From positions 62,958,930-63,022,929 of the forward strand of contig JANCRA010000001.1 in the NCBI GenBank assembly GCA_024362935.1: DNA of 64,000 nt, written 5' to 3'. Every line of letters starts with the position of its first letter. Position 1 is the first letter of the stretch. The notes beneath the pieces are model-generated. The model was not told where the DNA came from. It made no database searches and worked only from the letters and a program-made list of their open reading frames with translations. The DNA is from Setophaga petechia. Its lineage: Eukaryota > Chordata > Aves > Passeriformes > Parulidae. The position numbers and the translations under genes are program-made. Of this stretch, positions 50,222 to 62,172 are shown in pieces.

Positions 50222-53200
50222 GGCCGGGGTGAGCGCCCGCCTCCCGCGGCACATTGGCGGCGCGGATCCAGCCCGGGCAGTGCCGGCAGCCGCTCCGCGC
50301 TGCCCCGCCGCCGTTCCGGAGTGACTCGGGCCGCGCCTCGCCGCCTTTCAGCGCGCAGCCCCCGCCCGCCGCCGGCCGCGCCCCCCTGATGTCAGTGTGC
50401 CTCCGAAATCCCGGCGTGGATTCCCCGCCCTCCCGCCGGGAGCCGCTCCCGCGCGGGCACCGCCGCTCCCGCGGGCCGCCGGGGAAGGAAGGAAGGCGGG
50501 AGGGAATGAAGGAGGGAAGGAGGGAGGACCTGCCCCTCTCCGGCCCCGGCCCCGCGCTGTCCTGCAGCCGCGGCTCCTCCCGGCCCCGAGGCCCCGCCGG
50601 CAGAGGGAGCGCCCCGGGGGCTCGGCCCGGCGCAGCTCGGAGCTGCCCGGTCCGCACACGCTGCCCCCGCCTGCGCTCACGGAGCTGCCGCGGCACCGCC
50701 GGGCACTGGGCTCTGCTGAAGGGCTGAAGTTCTGCCACTCTCCTCTGACAGCGTTACAGAGAGATTCCCGACTGTGTTTTACCGTCAGCGCCCTTCAAGC
50801 CAGGTGGAACAGCCCTTCGTTAATATTCACAAGATATTTTCTGCTTCTTTCAGACTATCGCAGAGGTAGCTGAGGACCCGAGGAGAGCATTCCCTCTTGT
50901 CATCCTGCCATAAGATAGGAAGCGGCTCTTCCCATCGTTTTACGGCTGACACTGCAGCACCAGAGACGATACGGGTTTATCGACCCGGCTCTCTCCCGCC
51001 TTTCCAGCCCTGCCTCGGCAAGGTCCCATCCAAAGCTCCCCACTGCATCTCTGCCATGGTGCCAAAGAGATACAGGGATGCTTTCAAAGCCAGTAGTTTT
51101 ATGGCCAGATATTACCTTTGACATATGATTTTTGGGGGTTTGGCTTGGTTTTTCTCATTGAGTGAAGTATTTAAACAGGCCATCAAAAGAACATGGGAAA
51201 GTGATATAAAGCACATCCAAATTCTGAGAATTATTTCATAACAACATGTAAAGTATTGAAATAGTTGAGACTTCCAGTACTTGGCTAAACACCACTCAGC
51301 CTTAAGTTTATCTGAAACACATAAGCAATCTCTTTCAGAAAAAAAAAAACATTCTCCCACCTTTTGCCTCAAATAAAAGAAGTATGTGCTAAGGATATGT
51401 GGAGCTGCTTAGCAGGAACATACATCCAAAAGCAAACAATTCCTACAAACAGGATTGTACCACAAAGGGGGCACTCGGTGACAGTCTGTGCACCCAGCTC
51501 ACACTTGTGGATGTAGCACAGTTGTTTTCCATTAAACTTCACTAAGTTTGAAAAGAAATCACCTGAACTGCATTTTTGAAATTTCCATTATTATGCACAG
51601 CCTTTACCTGAATCACCTATCTCTCTATGAAATAAAATTTGCATGCATTAGAGGTTCTATACGGAATACTAGAATATAGTACTAGTGGTAGTACGACTCC
51701 TAATACTTCTGAGTTTGTAATTAACAGATTGCTGATACAGACAAACCATAAATACCATTCTCCAATGACAGAGGCTCAAAGGACAAACAATGGCATAAAA
51801 ATCCTTGATGTGGAATGAAAGTACACCAAATCAGTATTAATATTGCTGTGGGATTTAGAAAGCGTGGTTGTTCACCAAAAGTATTCTCAGGCACACCTTG
51901 AGCACAAAGTACAAAATCATTTTCAGTGAAATCCATCTGAAAACTTTGGAACCTACAAAGAGTTACAGAAACCCATGAAGAGAAAAAAAAATCCAACTGA
52001 AGAACCAAAATGACTAAGAAAATTAAAAAAAAAACCACTACTCCTGCAGAGTAGTATTGATGGTGCGAGTTTATCTTGGAGCCTTTGGAAGTAGCAGGGC
52101 TCTGTTCTCACAAAAGTTCATATACATTTTTCCTAGGATACAACCCTAAAAACACCTCAACACCTCTCCTTTCACATCTCTAAAGCCAGGACCACCTTAA
52201 AAAAATCTATGCCAAGTGTAAGAGCTTGATTTTAGAAACATAATACCAGGCTTAAATGGGTCAGTCAAATAACTAAGAGTACTGGCAGGTGTTCACTATC
52301 ACCTGGCCCCTGAATTAATACTTCACTGAAAGAAGGAAAAACCCTCCAGCGATATCCAAAGGCTCTCCATAGGCTCAAGCAAACATTCCTGCACCTCACA
52401 GAAGTCCATCTCACTAGATTATTCCTGGAAATTATAGCAGTGAGAAGTTCTGATTAGAAAAAGGAGAGCTACATTCTGGAGAATGAACTGGCACCTATGG
52501 CTGCATCCTAGCATGGCCTTAATTTGAGGATTGATGCTCAGGCAAGAATCTGATGCAACCAAGTTATTTTCTAACCCCAAACCATCATCTAGAGGCGGCT
52601 CAGCTGACACCAAGTCAGTAGAGACCAGCCCTCTATGCCCAAAGTAAATCCTTCAGAAAAACCTGCCAGAATGGGGTTCAAGAGACTGAATGATGGCCAA
52701 GAGCAGTGATCCAACCCCTGTTTCCACTTTCACTTTGAGGATCAGGTACTGGAGATAATCCCCACCTTCTGCAGTCAGATGCTTCTTCTCCCTCATGGCA
52801 GCCAGAGTGCCAGAAGATGCACTGGACAGAACAAAACCACAATCCATGCTTAGCTTTTTGTTTGGTTTTCTTCCTAATCCACACCTAGAAGCAACTTTTA
52901 TCTTTAGGTGACTTAAGTGACCTTTGTAAAGATGCACTGGATAAACTGTGATCCTCCCACCATCAGTAACAACTATTTCCATGGATCCCACCTGGAAATA
53001 TTATTCTATTTCTCCCTAAGCAGCATCTCTTAGCCTTGCTAAGGCACAAATCCCAGTCCAGAAGGAAGACACACACTCAGCCCCAGTCAAAAAACCAACA
53101 TGGCTTTGAGGAGACTCAGCAGGGGAAGTGCTTCCCTTTATGCATGTTACTTGTCACTTCATAACCAACCTTCAGAGCTGCAACAACTTTTCTAAGGTTA

Positions 53201-53511
53201 CAGAGGAATTCAAAGGCAACTAAAAAACCCCCTCCATTAGCATTTATAACAAAATTATGAACTAAATTGTTGTGCCAGTCTTACCTGCAGCATGTGTAGG
53301 TCAGGTACTTCCCTCACCAGTGATGATCTTGCAGAGGTGGATTCAGGAGAACCGACTGGAACCTGCAGCTCCCCAAAGCTTTGTGTGTCAGCAACTTTTG
53401 AGTTTGTGTCAGGTGGAACTTTGTAGTTGACAGTGCTTGAACAGTCTCAGAAACTGAATGCTTGTTGGGACAAGACCAGCATAACTAATTTTTTAACACT
53501 AGGCCTATATA

Positions 53512-53760
53512 TACTACAAGGCAAGAGGAAATGGCCTCAAGTTGCGCCAGTGGAGATTTAGATTGGGGAGCAGGAAAAATTTCTTCACTGAAGGCACTGG
53601 AACAGGCTGCTCAGGGAGCTGGCTGAGTCACCAGCCCTGGAGGGACTTAAAAGTTGTGTAGATGTGGCCCTGGTAGACTGGTCTACTGGTGACACTGGGT
53701 TGATGGCTGGACTCAATGACCTTAAAGATTTTTTTCCAACCTAAATGATTCCATGATTTA
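53512..53760 (+). repeat. CR1 LINE 3' fragment (about 250 bp)
   Basis: Sense-strand CR1 blocks appear in order: 'aggcaagaggaaatggcctcaagttgcgcca', 'tttagattgg', 'aaaaatttcttcactgaa', 'ctggaacaggctgctcagggagctg', 'gagtcaccagccctggaggga', 'gactcaatgaccttaaag' and the terminal 'ttccaacctaaatgattccatgat'. Confidence 0.95.
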
Positions 53761-55700
53761 AACTCTCCAACAAACCAACAACAGGCTATGGAACACTGCT
53801 GTAATAACAAGTGCTGTGGGCAGTTTCTCAGCAGCTCTCATGAAATCTTGCTGGCCCTGGCTTAAGCTGGTGCATGAGATAAACAGAGCTGCTCCCAAGA
53901 GCCAAACACCATGAGTGCTGTGGTGAAGGCATACCCTGACACGTACAGTGAATCACTTCAGCGTAAGGAAGAGAAAGCGAAGGCTGATGTGGCAGCGTTT
54001 CCCATCACACTTTCTACCAGACAGGTTGACCTTTATCTGAGATCAAAGGCACGGGTGGCTGGGGATTTCTTCAGCTCCTGTGTAGGGGCTGTTCTCAAAG
54101 CTCTCTGAAGACGCTCAGCCCGTGCGCCCCTGCCGCTTGCCGTCACTGTTGGGGCTGGGGAAAGGCACACAGGAAATCCTCAGTTACAAATAGAACCTGT
54201 AGTTTTCACTTCAAGAGATAACATCAGTTTTTCTTAGAGGCAGAGGAGACAGTAAAAGGCAGCAGCCAGGCAAACCTCCAAGAACAAAGGGACGAACCTC
54301 GATGTGAACCTGCCTCATGAACATTTGAATGTGGAATCAAAGCACCGGGGAAATGCTGCAGAGAGAGGGGTTTAGCTGTGCCCAAATTAAACAGGAGGAA
54401 AATGCCAAAGTCTGTAAAATAGGCTGAGAGTCTGAGAACACACTTGCCCTTCCCCATCTCCTGCACTGTATCAAAGAAACCAGTAATTTTCCTTGGGTAA
54501 CCACAGGCAAAACTTCACTCTCCTAAGGGTAGGCCACAGCAAGTCTCTTCATTTTCCACCACTCCTTTGACATACAGGCAACTTGGTACCTCTACACCTC
54601 TCCTTCAGGTACCCATAGTTACTGTTTTCTGATGAAGTTTAATCTTCCTTGGAGAACTGCCTCTCTAGCCTTCATGTGTAGCTGCTACACGGGTTGCCTG
54701 CATGTGCACAAGATATTCTAAGCTGCTGACCATATCTTCCTTACTTTGTATTAATTGTTAACTATTTTAGCTAATATGACTTCCTCTGTATAAACAGCTT
54801 TGTGAAAAAGTAAAATAGCCATTATTACTGAATACCAATAATAACTTACTCTCATCTACCATAAATTACCTGGAAGTCCCTGCCTCCTGTCCTAGTGCTG
54901 AGCAAACTGCCTTTTCCATTGCACTGAGACACAATTCCTTGCACAGACACAAACCTTTCCCATTTCTGCTGGAGAAGCGATGTCTTCCCAGGAGTGGGCT
55001 GCTTTACTGGGGGAAGAGGAGAAGGTCGCTGCTAATTTAAATACATGGCTCTGTGCATGTTTTTATTATCTAAGCACTTGTGGCGACTGGGGTGTTAGCA
55101 CAGCTCCAGGAATGCCTCCTGTTTATCAGGTTGTGCAATCCGTCACTGTCAGCTGAAGGAGGTCTCGGGAGCAGCGTTTCTAATTTGATTTGAAAATATA
55201 CATGGAAACCTGAGCCTGCTTTTAGCAAGAATGATGGGGTTGGCCTAATGAACACAATCTCTCTTGTCGCTCTCGAGAACAGAGTGTCAACAACCAACGT
55301 TTAGGTTCCCTCCGTGGCTGCAGCAGCTTCTGTGGGGAAGCAGTAGCCTCACGTCTGTGTCATGTTCTTGGTTCTGCTTTACCACTGAAAGGCATTTCAA
55401 GAGAGATTTTAACAGGCAAATGCAAACAGGGAGAAAGTTCTTCCATAGATCTCTTGAAGGGAAGTTTGCAACAGGCAATTTTTTTTCCTGGCAACTTCTT
55501 CCTCTGAGCCTTCATACACTTGTGTGGTACCAAATGGTGCTAAAGAAAGTGTGTTTCGAGAGAGCCAGTTCTAAGATAGCTCAGAAGCTGTCACTGCTTT
55601 CCCACCAGAAACTGGCTACAAGAAAAGGAACATGTCACAGGAGCCACATAGGATTCTGGCCACAGCATCATTCACTTCAATATTTACAGATTTTAACTTC

Positions 55701-55794
55701 TCAGGGAAAAAACCAAATAAATAGCCCCACACCTTTCTTTTACTCTTCTATTGCTGAAATCTCTTGCCACAAATCTACAAGATTACAGTGATGT
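55701..55794 (+). repeat. Diverged dispersed repeat, copy 1
   Basis: This segment, from tcagggaaaaaacc through ccacacctttcttttactct to acaaatctacaagattacag, resembles 57381-57485 in the same order with small insertions. I do not recognise the family. Confidence 0.5.
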
Positions 55795-57380
55795 CACTTT
55801 CCCACATCCCAACGAGAGATAAAATATAATTTGCTATTAAACTCTATTTTTTCATCCTTTTCCCATTTTTTGGGTCTTACTTCTCTGACACATTCTGCAC
55901 TTGGCAATTCAAGTATAAAGTGCCAAGACATCCCGTGCATGTGTGATGGGGTTTGTTGCACTCTAGAAGAGCTTGTCAGGCACATCTTGGAATTTTGCTC
56001 CATAGCAACAACAACCTGCCAAGGAATATTCAGTGTCAAGGGCTGGATTCTGTTCCTGGGGAAATCAAAATTAACCTTGGTTCCCTTTGAGACTGAGGAA
56101 GTCAGGAGACTGTGGTATTTTGGAGACAGTGTAAAAACTAATATCCATCAAGAGCCTATCGGTTGAAAAGGTCAGATTTCTCCCACCAAAAGGACTGGGA
56201 AAACCCTTGACAGTGAAGAACAGAAAACACACATGCCCCTGCACATACTGTCACGTTGCTGATGAAAACCCCCCTCATTTCCATCAGGGTGGGAGACAGG
56301 CTGCTCTAGTTCCACACAAGCCATGGAGAAAGCCTGCACTGCCTCTCCTGCTGGCTCCCACCCAGGAGGACATGTACGGGCACACACTCAACACAGGGAG
56401 GTTGTGACACCAGAAACTCCGTGTTTGTGTGTGTTGGGGGGGTGGTCCCTCTTTTAGATTCCCTCCATTACTCTCTATTTTGAAACCACTCCTGTGATTC
56501 TCGTTTCTTTCCCTGATCAATTAAACACTCTGTCTTTGAGAAGCCAGAGAATTTCCATCTACAAAGACCACATCTATTACTGACACATACCCTGTTTAAA
56601 CAATCTCAAAGCCTAGCCAGGATCTGTCTCTATTGTCTCCCAAGTTCAGTAGTTTTGAAATTTATGCAGAAAATAGAATTTCCTCCTAAATTAGCCTACC
56701 CATTAGCCTTCTAAAACACTGCAGTGATGCTGCTGCAAGGTGACATTTCTTGGAGCAGCACTATAATACCATAGCATTCCCAAGGGAGGGATTGCACTGT
56801 TGCCTACAGCAATCTTTCCACAGATTTTCAGCAGTATAATCTAACCTAAAAGAAGCATCTGAATAAAGATAAGAAAGTGTGTCCAGTTGAAAAACAGAAA
56901 ACACACATTTTATATTAGCTTAGAACTGTGGACATCATTGCCTGCCTGAACTCAATGTTTGAAGCAATTCCCTGATTATTAAACAAAAGAAAAAAGAATC
57001 CTGACAATTCCCTAGTGGCTTCTAGTCTTTTCTACATGGAAGGCCAGACAGAGACCTCAGAGTATTCAAGAAAGGTCATCTTCAGCACCAGCAGATATTG
57101 AGGTCAACTGCTCAGCTATTATTTATGTCCACAGCTCTCAGAGCAGTGAAATAGCTGTCACCACCTGGCTGGATTGCAGCTCTGCAGAGGGCAGTTATCA
57201 AAACCTAAACATCAGTCTGTTAGAACTTACACATCACTCTGTTCTCATGGCAAACCAACATGACTCTTCTAATTCTCCTCCAAACGTCCTACTTCCAGAA
57301 AATTTAAACCTTTATGCACCTAAGATCAGTGTTCAATATATTTTACCATATTCTTTGAGCCTTTGCTGCAGGTCTTGTAC

Positions 57381-57485
57381 AGGGGAGAAAACAAACAAAC
57401 CAACACCACACCTTCCTTTTACTCTTTTATGGTTGAAAAGACATGGAAAAGATCTCTCACCACAAGCCTACAAGAGCACAGTAGC
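57381..57485 (+). repeat. Diverged dispersed repeat, copy 2
   Basis: From aggggagaaaac through ccacaccttccttttactct to accacaagcctacaagagca, this parallels 55701-55794 in the same orientation 1.7 kb upstream. It could be an old local duplication or two copies of an unknown interspersed repeat. Confidence 0.5.
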
Positions 57486-60400
57486 TCAGCAGTAGCACTA
57501 CTCGTATTTCATCACACACCAACAGTGTGAAACATGGGAAGCAAATGGAAAACAACATTTTTGGAGCTGGACTGATGTCAAGAATTACCTTTCAAAACCA
57601 TCTGCTGGTTTTTTTAAAACTTGCCACATGAAAAAACAACAACTTTGAGTCAATTACAAACACTTCTGTAGGTTCATTAGCTCCTGCATTTTCCTGGGTG
57701 CCAATTGCTATAAAGTAAAAGTGCTCAGCACTTCTTAGGAAGACACAGAAAGAATAATTTGCTCAAGAGTTCTTTCTAAGGCAGGAAGGGACAATTCCTA
57801 CTGTCAGACCTCTCTGGGCAAAGAAAAGACGTTGAAAGGAGGCATCATGTCAGGAAAACCAAGCTGAGATGCTGAGAACTTCCAAGGCATGCCTTTTCTA
57901 AATCACATGCTTTCCACATGCTGTTAGGTATTAGATACCCATATATATCCTAGTTTGTGTTTATAAAGACTCAAAGTTAATGTGAGAGATGTAGTAAATG
58001 TGGAATTATTCCCTGTCTGCTTCTTGAGGAACAGCTAAACCAGCCCTACTGTTCCTGTTAAAGGTAGCTTAGATGGGAGACAGAGACAGTTGGTCCATCA
58101 GCTCTGTTTTAAATTTAGGTTTCAGACTAAAATTTAAAAAGCCTGAAATTTTTTTTTTCTCAGTGTATTTCATGACAGGATAGCTCAGCCAAAGCCCATG
58201 AATGTAACTGCATTACTTGTTTGTTTGAGGAAACTTGGCATGTTCCAAATCACCTCCACATCATCAATATTTTCAGTGCCAGCAGCTGCTCTGCTGAATT
58301 GTGTAGAGGAAAACAATCCTTCCTGGCTGGGAATGGGAATGAAACAGCACAACAACACCTCTGTTAAGAGAGGTGACTTCCAAAAGTGTCACAAGAAGAG
58401 CAGACTAGGACAGTAGTTCCAGGGAAGGAGGAAGGTGGAAAGGACAGAAGCTGACAAGAGCTCAGCAGATCAATAGTCGGACTGATGTTTTGTCAGAAGA
58501 GTGCAAAAAGCTTCTTTCACATTTCACAAGGGGATCTATCACAGTAATTCCTCTGTTTTCAGCAGCTTTCCCCCTGTATCCAAACACCCTGCCTGAATGC
58601 ACTTTGTTCCAAGTTATTCTCTGCTGGGAGGTAAGTGAACACCATCTATGTTGCGACAGGCAGTGCCCGAGCTCCTGGAAAACAAACAGCCCTGTGGCAT
58701 AGCCCGTATCTTATTCTATCCACTACTTATTAGCAGTGATTAAATTAATTGCTGTACCTGTAAGCAACTAAGAGAGGCTGACAGCACCTGTGCTGAGGGG
58801 GTGGCTTGGTGGGAAAGGCCTAGGAAGGAGCAAACCCCCCTGTGTCCCTGCTCTGACTGCACCATTGCAGAAAGGCTTTGGCCAGGCTACATTCTGTTCT
58901 TACTTTGTGTTTCTCTGTTTCCCCACCCAACTTCACACAAATTCTTACAAAGGTTATGTACAGACTTGCACAAAATGGAGACTGACACTGGCTCTTGGAG
59001 GGTTTCCCAGAGCAAGTTTAACAGAGATTATATAATACATTACATCTGTGTTGGTTGGTTGGTGTTTTTTTATTTTTAATATAGATGTTATTACACTACC
59101 AGTTTGTCCTTCCTAGCTTAACCCTCCACCACCCTTTCAAAACAGTTCATTATGATCTGCAGAGATTAAAAACCTGAGGTTATGATGTGAGTTTTGTTTC
59201 CAGCCCTCACTTAAGACAGGACAAGTGTGTTGCAACTGGAGGGGCTCAGCAAGTGACAACCACCATTATTTTCCTTCCACACACACACTCTACTATCAAA
59301 GTCATGGGGGGCGGGGGGTCCCTTAATTGATGGAACAGTGGAATTTTAGAGCTAACAGACAACTTTACTTCTACATCCTCTTTTTAAATCAGAAGACTCA
59401 AAGTAGTCTGCACAGCTTGGCCTCAACTTCTGTAGCTGTGACTCTTCCTCCCAAGAAAATCCAGCAGGATAAATCCAGCTTAAAATCATAGAGCACTTAT
59501 TAAGGATATCAAGTATTCTCAAACAATTGGGAAAAGTCACATCCTAATAGAACTGACTGCAAGCCCACCTTTGTGCAAAGCTGTCTCCAAGATGCTCTTC
59601 CTGTTATTGCTGCTGTGAGTTTTCCTTCTTCTCCATCTCATTGTTTTTCTTGTGGAGTTTAGAAATCCCCACTTCTCCTCAAATTTTTATTCCCCCAACT
59701 TTTCTTCTTCTCATTGAGAAAAGGGGCAGAACTCCCCTCCTTTCTCTTCATACCATTACTGGACCCTAAATCTCTGAAAAAATCACAAGAGGAAGATCTG
59801 TGTCTTACCTTTTTTGGTTCTGAAGTAACCTCTGCCCCTTTCTATGCACCTCAAGTGTCTGAAAGAGTCAAGCTCCAGAAACACACCTGCTACTCCAGTG
59901 CTGATGGGGTTAATGAGATCAAAGCCAGACTCCACTTTGTGCTTAGCAGTGAGACACTTCCTATCACAGGCTAGGGTGACTGCAGCCCTCCTTCAGCTCA
60001 CCTAAATCAGCATCAAAATAACACAAATCAGCCCCTACTCTGATTAGAATCAGTATTCCCACTTTCTGTCTCCTTCCAACTCCATCAACCCCCACACATT
60101 TCCACAAAAATCAGTCAGCGAGGAATTCCAGGGTAACTTTTCTAATTCACATGTTTATTTTCAAGCATTTTCTCCATCTATCCCCTCTCCCACCCTCCCC
60201 TTGCTGTCCTTAATCAATAAGGGCTTCATATGCACCAAAGCCAGCTCTTACCTCTTCACCCAGCAGAAAAAGTGATCCCAAAATTCAGCTCCCCAACAGC
60301 CCAGTAGGTAAAGAACAGCTCTCCCAACATCTTCTCTTAAAGTCTCCCAGCCAGCCAGTGCAGGAAGGGGCCTAACAAAGCTGTATGCAGCCAATTGTGT

Positions 60401-62102
60401 TATCAGGGCACTTGGCACTACCAGCTGATCCTTGATTACTATTCATCCCTCGGGAAAATAAAACACCCCTTTGTAGTAAAAGTGTAACCGGTTACTATGA
60501 GGCATTACACATTAACAAAAGCAGCTTTTTACCAAAATCACAGATGATGAAAGCCTGGAAGTGGAATCAGACCAAGGTAACTGGTTGTTTCTGAATGTTT
60601 CAGATAGAAAGCTGACAGTTTAACCAAGATTTTCACAGTGCTAAGAAGAAAGTGGTGGGCGAGTTGTGTCACGTATTTGTACATAGAGTCGTAGTGGGTT
60701 GTGTAAAACAAATTTTAAGGATAAAATTGTAGCAACCTCTGTTGTGCAGCATCCTACATATGCTACTGCCTGCACGGCAGCAACCTCAGTTTTCACAGGG
60801 TCTTGAATATTTTTAACAGTTCTTTTTATAATTTTTGTGCTTTTCCTGAAATCCACACAGATGCTTTTGATAGGCTTTCAGATTTTCCTTTTCTTTTTTT
60901 TTTTTAACTGAAGAGTACAAATAATTAAAGAGCACAGCTATCTGAAAGGCAGACTTTTCACTAGGCAGAAGGCTTGGTGGAATAATCCCTACTTAGGTGG
61001 TGAGGAAGCATTCCAGAATATTAAAGGATTTGTTTGTTTGCTAATCTACTTAAGCACCCATAGGCTTTAACACCCACATCTTGTGTGCTTTAGGGATCTC
61101 TCATGTCCATGGCCACTCTCACTGCCACAGCTCTGCATTAAAGCTGCAGATTCAGACTGCAAGCTGCTGATGGGACACAAGGAAACAGCTGCATGGCTTT
61201 GGTCCACCCACCCCCAAATCCTGCTCCACATTCCTGTATTTTAGGTGCAGTAGCCATGCACAGGTCACTCTGCTTCTCACGTCTTGTGCTCCTGCATCCC
61301 GGCCACCCAACTGTGGGACAGGACAGCAATCCAAGCACCAGGAGCCCCCTCACAGGCCCTGCAAAGGAGGCTGTGTGAGCAAGTTGCACACCCTCAGCTT
61401 GGGGAGAACTCGCTGACAGGGAGGCAGGGTAGCTTTAAAGGCATTAAGTAGAGCAGGCTTGGTGTAAGCAGCTGCCCCTGTGTGAAATCTGAAGCTCTTG
61501 CCAGCGGTGTGGAGGAAAGACATGACCTCATTATTCCACAGCCCCAGATAATCCGTTCCTGGATAAAGTGAGAGCTGACAAGTGTTTCACCTTGAATGTT
61601 ATCAGAGCCCTTTCCACACTTGGCTGATGGCAGAGCCATTTTACCAAACAGGGATGTGAAAACTCCTCAGTGTTAGCAAAAGAGATTAAAAAAAATCCCT
61701 GGGGTGCATGGTTAATGCCACACACACACAGGTGTGAGAGGAAGAGACCAGCAGCATTTCCATAACCATTTAGGCAAACAGGATATATTTGCACAAGTTG
61801 ATAGAATATTTTTCTCAATAAATCAAGGGTTGGTGCTCTCAGTTTCTTCCATCTACCTCAAGGTAAGTGTTCTCTAGGTTAGTGTTGAGGGCCTCTTCTG
61901 ACATCAGCTGCCTCATCAGCACCTCCAGAAAGGTAGTTCACTTCTCAGCTGGGATAAATCACTGTCTGGATAACCTTCTTGTATCTTCCCAGTGGTTGCC
62001 AAGTGTGATTCCACCCCCCTAATCTTTTAGTCAGAGGAACCCAAGCTTTAATGTCATGGATTTTACACAGGCACACGCAGACAACACTTTTGTTGGAAGG
62101 GT

Positions 62103-62172
62103 ATCACAGAATCATTTAGGTTGGAAATGAACCATTAAGATCATCCAGTCCAACTGCTGGACCCACAATCAG
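62103..62172 (-). repeat. CR1 LINE 3'-end fragment
   Basis: 'atcacagaatcatttaggttggaaatgaaccattaagatcatccagtccaact' is the reverse complement of a CR1 terminus. Only about 70 bases remain. Confidence 0.88.

Larger units (their letters stand above)
48240..50740 (-). promoter_or_regulatory. SPRY1: CpG island with SPRY1 promoter region and noncoding first exon(s)
   Basis: About 2.5 kb is strongly GC-rich with dense CG dinucleotides, in sharp contrast with the AT-rich flanks. It lies roughly 2-4.5 kb upstream of the SPRY1 start in the direction of transcription, where the promoter and first exon are expected. I see no clear TATA box, which is usual for this promoter class. Many long open frames occur on both strands; they are arginine-, proline- and alanine-rich artefacts of GC content. 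A TGACATCA (CRE-like) motif at about 50390-50398 on the minus strand could be functional. The exact start site cannot be placed. Confidence 0.8.

Noticed and set aside
48950..50740. Many long open frames (up to 216 codons) on both strands in the CpG island
   Set aside because: They overlap each other in several frames and are dominated by R, P, A and G, as expected from stop-codon depletion in GC-rich DNA.
55264..55791. 175-codon open frame, plus strand
   Set aside because: Contains part of a diverged repeat, has no domain, and is of ordinary length for chance frames in this much sequence.
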